A stretch of 27,599 bases of DNA from Candidatus Curtissbacteria bacterium RIFCSPHIGHO2_12_FULL_41_17 (lineage in GTDB: Bacteria > Patescibacteriota > Microgenomatia > Curtissbacterales > GWA2-41-24): contig MFBL01000023.1 of NCBI GenBank assembly GCA_001774945.1, positions 1 to 27,599 on the forward strand, read 5' to 3'. Shown here one piece after another: positions 12,357-20,100 of the stretch; within the stretch, counting starts at the first letter, position 1; each line of letters opens with the position of its first letter. The notes below the pieces were generated by a model. That model was not told where the DNA came from and searched no databases. It saw only the letters and a list, made by a program, of their open reading frames with translations. Both the position numbers and the translations under genes were made by a program.

Positions 12357-13814
12357 CTAAATTTTACAGATTGTTAAATATGGTGCAAGCCAGTGTCTGC
12401 CGTCTCTTTCGATTAGTTCGTCTGCTTCTTTAGGACCCCAAGACCCTTCTTTATAGGTTACAAGTTTTGGCCTGCCTTTTGCCCAAACTTCTTCTATCGG
12501 GTCAATTATTTTCCAAGAATAACCTACTTTACCGACAAATAAAGTTCTGTCGCCGATCATAATATCCATTAAAAGCCTTTCATAGGCGTCCGGGTTTGGC
12601 GCATCAAAAGAATCTTTATAGCAAAATTCCATGTCTGTCGGTTCAAGTTCCAACGCAAGACCCGGTTTTTTAACAGCAAGCCTGATTCCGATTCCTTCTG
12701 TCGGTTTGATTTGAATAGTCAAATGGTTGGGAAAGGGTTGATCCCAGAAATTTTTAAAAATCCGATGAGGGTTTTCTTTAAAAGATAAGATAATTGAGGC
12801 AACATCGCCCGTTAATTTTTTGCCGGTTCTTATATAAAAGGGGACATTCTGCCATCTTTCACTATCCAGATAAAGCTTTAGTGCGGCGAAAGTTTCGGTT
12901 GAGGACTTGGGATTGACATTTTCTTCCTGGCGGTAAGCAGTGTACTGGCCGCGGACGGTGTTTTTTGCAATTTCGCTTGCAGTTAGCTTTTTGATGCTTT
13001 TAATAATTTCAACCCTTTTTTCCCTTAAATTAAGGTGAGTAAAACTTTTGGGTTCTTCCATTGTTATTAAAGCTAAAAGTTGAAAAAGATGATTTTGGAC
13101 AACGTCTCTCAAAGCGCCGATTTGATCGTAGAAACTACCTCTTTTTTCTATGCCAATTCTTTCGGTAAGGGTGATTTGGACGTGATCGATAAAGTTTTTA
13201 TTCCAAATCGGCTCGAAGATTTCATTGGCAAAGCGCAGAGCCAGAATATTCTGGACAGTGCCTTTACCCAAAAAATGGTCAATCCTAAAGATCTGGTCTT
13301 CCCGAAAATGGCGGGTAAGAGCCTGATTTAATCTTTGGGCCGAGGCAAAGTCATAGCCGAAGGGCTTTTCGGTAACAATACGGGAGCTTGTTTTATGAAT
13401 TGGACAGCCTAAATTGAGTTTGTTTTTGGCCAGGTTTTCAAAGGCATTCTCATAAATTGTCGGAGAGATTGCCATATAGAAAACTCTTTGGGGACAGGTA
13501 TTCGTTTCTTTTTCAAATTGATCAAGACGTTGGGAAAGCCCGTCGAGATTTATGTTTTTGGCAACGTCAACGGCGAGGTAGTCGATCATCTTGGCAAACT
13601 CGGACGGGACGTCCAGCATTTTTACGAAAGATTCGACGGTATGTTGCGTGCGGGCCGCGGCAATAATTTTGAATTTGGCGGGTAAAAGCTTATTTTTGAA
13701 AAGCTCAAAAAAGGAAGGGAAAATTTTTTTGCGGGAAAGATCGCCGGTTGCTCCAAAAATAACAAAGACAACAGCACTCTTTTTCAATTTTTCAATATCG
13801 CCGATTTGCGCCAT
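12357..13814 (-). CDS. zwf: Glucose-6-phosphate 1-dehydrogenase
   Basis: A 485-residue enzyme of normal family length, catalysing the first oxidative step of the pentose phosphate pathway with NAD(P). The nucleotide-binding motif is VIFGATGDLSRKK (18-30), the EKPFG segment is at 149-153, and the substrate/catalytic segment RIDHFLGK is at 177-184, followed by TVQNI. The residue after GK is Gly185, where most members have Glu (RIDHYLGKE); His180 and the Lys are kept. A minus-strand TAAAAT (13828-13833) lies 13 bases before the start. It shares a pathway with pgl and gnd but is transcribed towards them. Confidence 0.95.
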   Translation of the reverse strand: MAQIGDIEKLKKSAVVFVIFGATGDLSRKKIFPSFFELFKNKLLPAKFKIIAAARTQHTVESFVKMLDVPSEFAKMIDYLAVDVAKNINLDGLSQRLDQFEKETNTCPQRVFYMAISPTIYENAFENLAKNKLNLGCPIHKTSSRIVTEKPFGYDFASAQRLNQALTRHFREDQIFRIDHFLGKGTVQNILALRFANEIFEPIWNKNFIDHVQITLTERIGIEKRGSFYDQIGALRDVVQNHLFQLLALITMEEPKSFTHLNLREKRVEIIKSIKKLTASEIAKNTVRGQYTAYRQEENVNPKSSTETFAALKLYLDSERWQNVPFYIRTGKKLTGDVASIILSFKENPHRIFKNFWDQPFPNHLTIQIKPTEGIGIRLAVKKPGLALELEPTDMEFCYKDSFDAPNPDAYERLLMDIMIGDRTLFVGKVGYSWKIIDPIEEVWAKGRPKLVTYKEGSWGPKEADELIERDGRHWLAPYLTICKI

Positions 13815-13853
13815 CTTTAACTCTTCTATTTTACACTAGTTTCGGGGAGCTTT

Positions 13854-14360
13854 TTAAAAAGTGACTGTAAGAGTTTGTCGAAACTCTGGAAGGTTATTAG
13901 GTGAGGCACTTTCAACTTCAACGAAACCTGTTGGAGTTTGCGGTTTGACAAAATTTATTGAAGTTTCAAAAGAGCAAAAATCAATGTCCATGCAGGCAAA
14001 AACATATGCTTTGCCAAGTACTTTTCCGAAAGCATCAATAACTTTAATGGTAACAATACCGCCTTCGACATTCGCTTGTCCCTTGACGATAAGAGGAGAT
14101 GTAATCTGCACTCCGTTCTCCGGCTCGGTGATTTTGATACCGATATTTTGGTTGGTGCTTGTGCCGGATTCCGGCTGAACTGGGGGCGGAGAAGTTTCCG
14201 CAATCGGGAATCCGCTTTCCGGAGTAGGTAGCGGGATGGTTTCTTCCTGTGAAACTTCCTGGGAAACTCTTTTTGTGTAGCGGCTGTAAACGCCGAAAGT
14301 GATAAGAGCTGCGGCAATAATTACAAAAGCGCCAACGGCAAATCTTTGATAGTCTTTCAT
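13854..14360 (-). CDS. Membrane-anchored Gmad2-like (immunoglobulin-like) domain protein
   Basis: A 168-residue protein with one N-terminal transmembrane helix (about residues 8-25, VGAFVIIAAALITFGVYS), a Pro/Glu/Ser-rich linker (about 30-70) and a C-terminal beta-sandwich. KITEPENGVQITSPLIVKGQ followed by VTIKVIDAFGKVLGK is the pattern of the Gmad2 domain found in secreted and spore-germination proteins. The two cysteines in VFACMDIDFCSF could pair outside the cell. The domain probably faces outward in the cell envelope and may bind a ligand or wall component. Function is unknown; the domain call is moderately sure. Confidence 0.7.
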   Translation of the reverse strand: MKDYQRFAVGAFVIIAAALITFGVYSRYTKRVSQEVSQEETIPLPTPESGFPIAETSPPPVQPESGTSTNQNIGIKITEPENGVQITSPLIVKGQANVEGGIVTIKVIDAFGKVLGKAYVFACMDIDFCSFETSINFVKPQTPTGFVEVESASPNNLPEFRQTLTVTF

Positions 14361-14372
14361 TTTGCGGGACAG

Positions 14373-14430
14373 ATTTTAGGCAGCTGTGGGAAGTTTTTGA
14401 ATTATACTGCCAACCCCTGATTACAATCAA
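14373..14430 (-). promoter_or_regulatory. Two overlapping candidate promoters for the Gmad2-like gene
   Basis: Minus strand: an outer promoter TTGATT (14425-14430), 18-base spacer, TATAAT (14401-14406) gives a leader of about 35 bases. An inner one, TTCAAA (14396-14401), 17-base spacer, TAAAAT (14373-14378), ends 12 bases before the ATG. Which one is used cannot be told. The plus-strand TAAAAT for the divergent O-methyltransferase is at 14460-14465. Confidence 0.5.
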
Positions 14431-14477
14431 GGCCCGGGGGCAGTCCTTGACGACAGGTCTAAAATAGATATATTGGC

Positions 14478-15029
14478 ATGACTCCTGCAGACAGAGTAAT
14501 TGCAGAAATCGAACAGAACCAGGCAAAAACTTACCTGCCCATCATTGGTCCGGAAAAAGGGCAGGTTCTTGTTAAGATGGTTAAGCTTGTCAGGCCTAAG
14601 CTGGTAGTTGAAGTGGGGACATTGGTAGGCTACAGTGCGCTTTTGATAGCCAAACATTTGCCGGATGCGGGGAGAGTTGTCACTTTTGAAATCGATAGAG
14701 AAGTGGCCAAAATTGCCAAGAAGAATATTGAGATTGCCGGGTTTAGTCACAAAATTGATTTGATCGTCGGGGACGCCAAAAAAACTCTTGGGAGAATTGG
14801 CAAGCAGGTTGACCTTTTGTTTCTGGATGCGGCTAAAGAGGAATATTTAGCTTATCTTAAGCTCGTCGAACCGCTTCTTCGCAAAAAGGCGGTAGTTGTT
14901 GCCGATAACGTTAAAATTTTTGCCGATGACGTTTCCGACTTTCTGGAATATGTCAGATACAGCGGCAAGTATAATAGTGAAGTTTTTGATTTCGGACAGG
15001 ATGCGGTGGAAGTGAGCATTAAGTTGTAA
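14478..15029 (+). CDS. Class I O-methyltransferase (COG4122 type)
   Basis: A 183-residue SAM-dependent methyltransferase of the catechol O-methyltransferase-like group. The N-terminal helices end at the substrate lid, followed by the SAM motif VVEVGTLVGYSALLIA (43-58), the acidic motif FEIDRE, and the metal-binding LFLDAAKEEY and VVADNV segments containing the aspartates and asparagine that coordinate the divalent ion. Members methylate catechols, or uridine-34 of tRNA (TrmR); the substrate here is open. TAAAAT ends 12 bases before the ATG. The following glycosyltransferase starts two bases after its stop, so the two are co-transcribed. Confidence 0.85.
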   Translation: MTPADRVIAEIEQNQAKTYLPIIGPEKGQVLVKMVKLVRPKLVVEVGTLVGYSALLIAKHLPDAGRVVTFEIDREVAKIAKKNIEIAGFSHKIDLIVGDAKKTLGRIGKQVDLLFLDAAKEEYLAYLKLVEPLLRKKAVVVADNVKIFADDVSDFLEYVRYSGKYNSEVFDFGQDAVEVSIKL

Positions 15030-15031
15030 AA

Positions 15032-16267
15032 ATGAAAAAATTAAAAATAGCCCAAATTGCACCCTTAGTTGAAAGTGTTCCGCCACAAAAATATGGAGGA
15101 ACAGAACGAGTTGTTTATAGCTTATGCGAAGAGCTAGTCAAGCGAGGCCACGAAGTTACTCTTTTTGCCAGCGGTGATTCTAAAAGTAGCGCCAAGTTGA
15201 TCTCGGTTTATCCTGTCCACTTGCGGGCAGCTAAAATTCCAGACCTTTACGGAACTAACGACCTGACAATGCTTAATATAGGGACAGCTTACAGCATGCA
15301 GGAGGAATTCGATCTAATCCACGACCACTGCGGGTCTTTAAGTTTAGCCAGTGCCAATATTTGCAGGAAGCCAATGTTAATGACAATGCACGGGCCTTTT
15401 ACTTCTTACAACAGAAGGATATTTGAGAAACTGACAAACCCGGGAATTGTGACTATTTCCAAAGCTCAGGCAAGATTAGCTCCGGCAATTAACCATTTGG
15501 GGACGGTATATCACGGGCTTTCGATGGAGTCTTATCCGTTTGGTGCAAAAAGCGGTAATTATTTATTGTTTGTCGGCAGGATATCTATGGAAAAGGGAGT
15601 GCATTTGGCTATTGAGGTTGCCCAATATTTGAATTTGCCGCTTATTATTGCGGCCAAACTTGACAGTGTAGATATGGCTTATTTTAACGAGTACGTCGGA
15701 CCGAAACTTTCAGACAATCTTATCAAATGGGTGGGAGAAGTTGACGAAGGTGAAAGAAATAAATTAATGAAAAACGCTTTATGTTTTTTGCACCCGATTA
15801 CCTGGGAAGAACCCTTCGGTCTAACTTTAATAGAGGCAATGGCTTGCGGCTGTCCGGTTGTAGCTATCGGTAAAGGATCGGTTGCGGAAATTGTCGAAGA
15901 CGGAAAAACCGGCTTTGTTGTCAGTGATGTGTATGAAATGATTGAAGCTGTTAAGAATATTGACAAAATCAGGCGATATACTTGCCGAAAACATGTACTT
16001 TCAAACTTTAACAGCCGGCGGATGGCAGATGAGTATGAGAAGATTTATGACAAATTGATGCAAGCGGAAGAATTGCAAAAAGAGTATTCTTTTGAGGAAC
16101 AAAGTTTATTTCGAGCGGAAAACTCCGGCATCCATGCCGAAGATGAGACGAATCTTGAAGCGAGGAAGAGAGAACCATGGCCGAAAGAATGTGGGAATCT
16201 ATTTGGGCAACCTCTATCTCTCCCAAGTCCAGGACAACAGAGATTTAAAATTCCGCTAGAATCTTAA
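15032..16267 (+). CDS. Glycosyltransferase family 4 protein
   Basis: A 411-residue GT-B glycosyltransferase. The N-terminal half has IAQIAPLVESVPPQKYGGTE with the glycine loop typical of the acceptor domain and DLIHDHCG, and the C-terminal half has LLFVGRISMEKGVHLAI and EEPFGLTLIEAMACGCPVV. The latter is the ExFGxxxxE motif (Glu260, Glu268) that binds the sugar nucleotide. This family builds glycan chains of the cell envelope or glycosylates surface proteins or lipids. About 70 residues after the catalytic domain are hydrophilic and not recognisable. It follows the O-methyltransferase by two bases; a methylated glycan on the surface is a possible joint product but is only an inference. Confidence 0.9.
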   Translation: MKKLKIAQIAPLVESVPPQKYGGTERVVYSLCEELVKRGHEVTLFASGDSKSSAKLISVYPVHLRAAKIPDLYGTNDLTMLNIGTAYSMQEEFDLIHDHCGSLSLASANICRKPMLMTMHGPFTSYNRRIFEKLTNPGIVTISKAQARLAPAINHLGTVYHGLSMESYPFGAKSGNYLLFVGRISMEKGVHLAIEVAQYLNLPLIIAAKLDSVDMAYFNEYVGPKLSDNLIKWVGEVDEGERNKLMKNALCFLHPITWEEPFGLTLIEAMACGCPVVAIGKGSVAEIVEDGKTGFVVSDVYEMIEAVKNIDKIRRYTCRKHVLSNFNSRRMADEYEKIYDKLMQAEELQKEYSFEEQSLFRAENSGIHAEDETNLEARKREPWPKECGNLFGQPLSLPSPGQQRFKIPLES

Positions 16268-16297
16268 TTCCCGCCTTCGGTGTTGTTACCCTTAGAT

Positions 16298-16316
16298 GTC
16301 AAGGAGAATCCTTGAC
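16298..16316. repeat. Perfect hairpin after the glycosyltransferase
   Basis: GTCAAGGA-GAA-TCCTTGAC, an 8-bp perfect stem with a three-base loop, 30 bases after the gene. It lacks a T run, so it is not a standard terminator. TTGAC is repeated downstream at 16322 and 16343. Confidence 0.75.
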
Positions 16317-16342
16317 GTTACTTGACAAAGTTTTCTGTTTGC

Positions 16343-16371
16343 TTGACAGTTTATACAAACAACTATAGAAT
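16343..16371 (+). promoter_or_regulatory. Near-consensus promoter of the sortase gene
   Basis: TTGACA (16343-16348), 17-base spacer, TAGAAT (16366-16371). The start codon at 16432 lies about 54 bases after the predicted transcription start. The leader holds three units of the form CTGCC plus AAAAC (near 16379, 16392, 16410). Confidence 0.75.
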
Positions 16372-16431
16372 GCCCGAACTGCCCAAAACCTCTGCCTAAA
16401 ACTTTCTACTGCCTTCAAAAACTTTTTGAGA

Positions 16432-16962
16432 ATGATTCGGCTTTTTGGTCTTGCGGTAGTTCTTTTGACTTGGGGGTTTTTAACCTTCCAGAGCATTTCA
16501 ATAATTAATCAGAATATCAACGGTTCAAAAAACAAAGTCGAGACTGTACAAAAACCTTCGGGCCGACCTCAAAGACTTTATATTCCCAAACTATCCAGAA
16601 TTGCGGCAATCAGCGAGGGGCAAATTGTCGACAGCCGCTTTGTAGTTTCGGAAACAGGAGTTTCTTTTTGGCCGTCTTCGGCGATTCCTCCAAATATAGG
16701 CAATAGTGTTATCTATGGCCATAATCGTGCCAATATCTTAGGCGGTTTGCCAAAAGTTGGCAGAGGCGATTTGCTTTATGTAGTTTTGGATAACGGCCAA
16801 TATGTCGTCTATCAAATTTCTGAAACAAAGAGGGTTAGACCATCGCAGGTGGAAATCCTAAATCCATCTGATGATGCTCGCTTAACTGTTTACACTTGTG
16901 ATGGTTTCAAAGACCGGGAGCGTTTTGTAATCATTGGTAGACTATTGAAAACTTCTGGGTAA
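16432..16962 (+). CDS. Sortase family transpeptidase
   Basis: A 176-residue protein with an N-terminal transmembrane anchor (about residues 4-22, FGLAVVLLTWGFLTFQSISI) followed by a linker and the sortase beta-barrel. The catalytic triad is visible: His97 in IYGHNRANIL, Cys156 in LTVYTCDG, and Arg164 in ERFVIIG. Sortases cleave a sorting signal in secreted proteins and link them to peptidoglycan or to each other. The class is not decided by reading. The gene directly precedes a 1408-residue surface protein, but that protein lacks a recognisable LPxTG-like motif. ATG 16432 is preferred over TTG 16426. Confidence 0.88.
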   Translation: MIRLFGLAVVLLTWGFLTFQSISIINQNINGSKNKVETVQKPSGRPQRLYIPKLSRIAAISEGQIVDSRFVVSETGVSFWPSSAIPPNIGNSVIYGHNRANILGGLPKVGRGDLLYVVLDNGQYVVYQISETKRVRPSQVEILNPSDDARLTVYTCDGFKDRERFVIIGRLLKTSG

Positions 16963-16964
16963 TT

Positions 16965-16990
16965 AAAGGCCGATAAAATTCGGACCTTTT
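16965..16990 (+). terminator. Weak intrinsic terminator after sortase
   Basis: AAAGGCCGA (16965-16973) pairs with TCGG-A-CCTTT (16980-16989) with one bulged A and a TAAAAT loop, ending in TTTT. It begins three bases after the sortase stop and would separate the sortase from the surface protein promoter. Its arms are symmetric, so it could work in both directions. Confidence 0.5.
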
Positions 16991-17040
16991 GGGTATATTT
17001 GATGTTCAAGAGATTTTTTAGCCCATAATCCTATAAAAAT

Positions 17041-17069
17041 TTGCTAAACTTGACAAGGTAGTTTATAAT
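17041..17069 (+). promoter_or_regulatory. Promoter of the giant surface protein gene
   Basis: TTGCTA (17041-17046), 17-base spacer, perfect TATAAT (17064-17069). The leader to the GTG at 17124 is about 48 bases and contains CTGCCTATTTAG and CTGCCCAAAAATT, resembling the sortase leader. A second TTGACA at 17050 is too close to the -10 to be the -35. Confidence 0.75.
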
Positions 17070-17123
17070 TGGCGCGCATATTTAAGAAGCTGCCTATTTA
17101 GTTCAGTCTGCCCAAAAATTATT

Positions 17124-20100
17124 GTGAAGAAAAAATTGGTTACCAAGTTTTTTAATCTAGTGGGATCACTGCTTTTGGTGGGGCAGACTTTGACGCCTGC
17201 TTTGCCTTTAGTGGTTAATCCTTCCTATATATATGCGCAGGAAGAGCAGGCAGTGCAAGAACAGCCAAATACGTCCGAACCTGCAGTCAGCCAGGTTTCA
17301 AGCCCCCAGCCCGCGCCTGCACCAAGCGAAGAACCGCAAGCTTCACCGGCTCCCGAACCTAGTATCTCTCCATCCGAATCACCAAGTTCGAGTTCATCCT
17401 CAGACCAAAATGATCAAAGTAATTCAGAAGGGCAAGGTAATGGATCAAACGAAAACAAAGCGCCGCCAATTCAGTCGAGCCCGTCTCCTGGTCCGAGTTC
17501 TTCAGCAACCCTAGGGGTTGAGGTTAACAATAGTGCAGATGTAGGCGAAGTCCACGCAGAGATACTAACGACTTCACAGGCCCAAGATTTAGGGTTGGAC
17601 CTGACGACCTTGGAATCGGAAGGCAGCGCGCAGGTAACTACCGACAAATCCGACTACACGCCAACGGAAGTAGTGGTTATCACCGGCAGCGGATTTGGCA
17701 AAGAAACTTCTTACACCTTGTCGATTACTTCAAATGACCCTCCACCCGTAAATTTCTCAACCGACATTAAAACCGACGAAAATGGGGGATTTTTGTACAC
17801 ACATCAACTCGATGGAAATTACCGGCCGAATTATAAGGTTGAGGTGAAAGATTTCAGTGGTACGGTTCTTGCCTCAACAACTTTTACCGACGCCCCTCTA
17901 TCGGCTCCTGACAGTACTAATACTACTCCTCTATCAAATTCTTCAATTAAATTTGAATGGAAAGATAAATCTTCAGAAGAGAATGATTTTCATATTGAAA
18001 GAAAGGTTGGGTCAGGATCTTTTTCTGAAGTTGGTGTCGTAGCATCAACGACTACAGCAGGAACGAACACAATCTACAGTTTTGAGGATTCGGTTTTGAG
18101 TTGTGACACAGAATATACTTATAAGGTAAGAGCGCATCGACATTCAGATAATGCCTATTCAAATTACTCCTCTCAAGAGCAAAAGAAAACTCTTTATATT
18201 TCGACAAATAGCGTTTCCGACTTGACTCCTGATTTCGCGACGGCAGGCTCAACAAACGTCCCTATTCTAACCTTTACTCTTACTTCTTGTAAGTCTAGTG
18301 CCAAAATACAAAGAGTGGATGTTGAATATACAGGAGACGACAAAAACGACCTTGTCAACATGAAGCTTTATCAAGAAAGCGGGTCTGTTCCCGGCTCTTT
18401 TGATTCATCATCCGATACCCTTCGGGCAACAGAAAATACACCAGGGGGAGGAAGCTATGAATTTCAGATAAATCCATCGCCCGATATTACAATTGGGGTA
18501 AATACTGTACAGTTCTATGTCACCGCCGATATAGACGCAGGAGCTACAAATGGAGATAAAGTCGATGCGAGAATTTTTGACGGAAGCGTCAAAATTGATC
18601 CAAACAATCCCGGTGGGGCAGAAAATAATGATTGGCCGTTTACTGCAGAATTAGGTTTATGGAATCCTTCGGGAGAAACTACAATAGGTTCGCCGCCCGA
18701 TACTACCCCACCTACAGATCCAACTGATGTTGCCTCAACCAGTCACGTAGTTGATACTCCTATCTCTGATAACACCATCGACATGGCTTGGTCAGCTGCT
18801 GGAGAAGAAGATGGCGCCACCGATGATAGTTCCGGCGTTGATGGGTATTCATATGCGTTTACAACCGGGGCAGGGGACGTACCAGACGTTGAAAAAGATG
18901 CAGAAGAAGCTGCTACGGGTATGACTAGTGATCCTCTTGGCGAGTTTGCTTGGTACTTTCATCTAAGAACGGTTGATAACGAGGGTAACTGGTCATCAAC
19001 CGTTACTGTCGGACCTTTCCCCATTGACACAACTGCGCCAGTTTTGAGTGAGGTAACGCCAGTTTCAAGCCCTACGAATAACTCAACACCTGACTACACG
19101 TTCAATTCATCTGAAGCAGGATCAATATCCTATAGCGGTGATTGTTCAAGCGCTACTACTGCAGCGGTTTCGGGTGATAACACAATTACTTTCAATGCGC
19201 TTTCCGACGGTACATATTCAAATTGCACGATTACCGTTACAGATTCTGCTGGCAATATAAGCGATACACTAAATATCAGTGAATTTACTGTTGATACAAC
19301 TGCACCAACTTCGACAATAGACTCGCCCGATGAAAACAGTTTTTGGAACAGCCCCATTGAAATTACCGGCAGTTCAACGGATATTCCAAACACAACTGTC
19401 GATTATGTTAATTTTTATTACCGAACCTCCGGGCAAGAAGAAAACCCTTGGACTGAAATTGGTGATTCACAACAGAATAATGAAGGCGGAGTTGATCCAT
19501 TTAATTGGTCTTTTAACTGGATACCACCGGAAGAAGGCACTTTTGATATTAAAGCCAAGGCCACGGACAAGGCTACTAATGTTGAAAATAGCCCAGTGGT
19601 TGAGTATGTAACCTATGATGTGACAGGACCGGTTGTTTCAACGCCTTCAGCCTCACCTGACCCGACTAACCACGAGCCGCAGATTCTGGCGGATGCCGTT
19701 GATGCGCTTTCCAATATAGTTTCGGCGGTTTTCTCGGTTAATGATCCCGGCTTCTTCTTTGCAAAGCCCCTTGAGGCTTTGGACGGCTTTTTCGACTCGC
19801 TTTTTGAGACCTTGTTCGGGCCGGAATTTACAAATGGCATGGTTTATCCGGGTGAAGGATTACATACCCTTTATGTAGGAGCTTATGATGAGGCTGGAAA
19901 CTTTGGCTCAAATTTTGGCTTTTTTACCGTTGACACCTTCTCACCAATTTCTTCATTTAGTTCCCCTTCGGAAGGAAGCTTCTGGAACGAGCCGATAAAT
20001 ATTGCCGGATCCTCTAATGACAGCTCCGGTGATACCGTTGATTTCACCAGACTTTTCTACCGAATGCATCAAGAAGATAACGGTGATAATGGTGATATTG

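Noticed and set aside
16298..16316. Perfect hairpin after the glycosyltransferase as an intrinsic terminator
   Set aside because: No T run follows, and TTGAC units continue downstream; a repeat or regulatory hairpin fits better.
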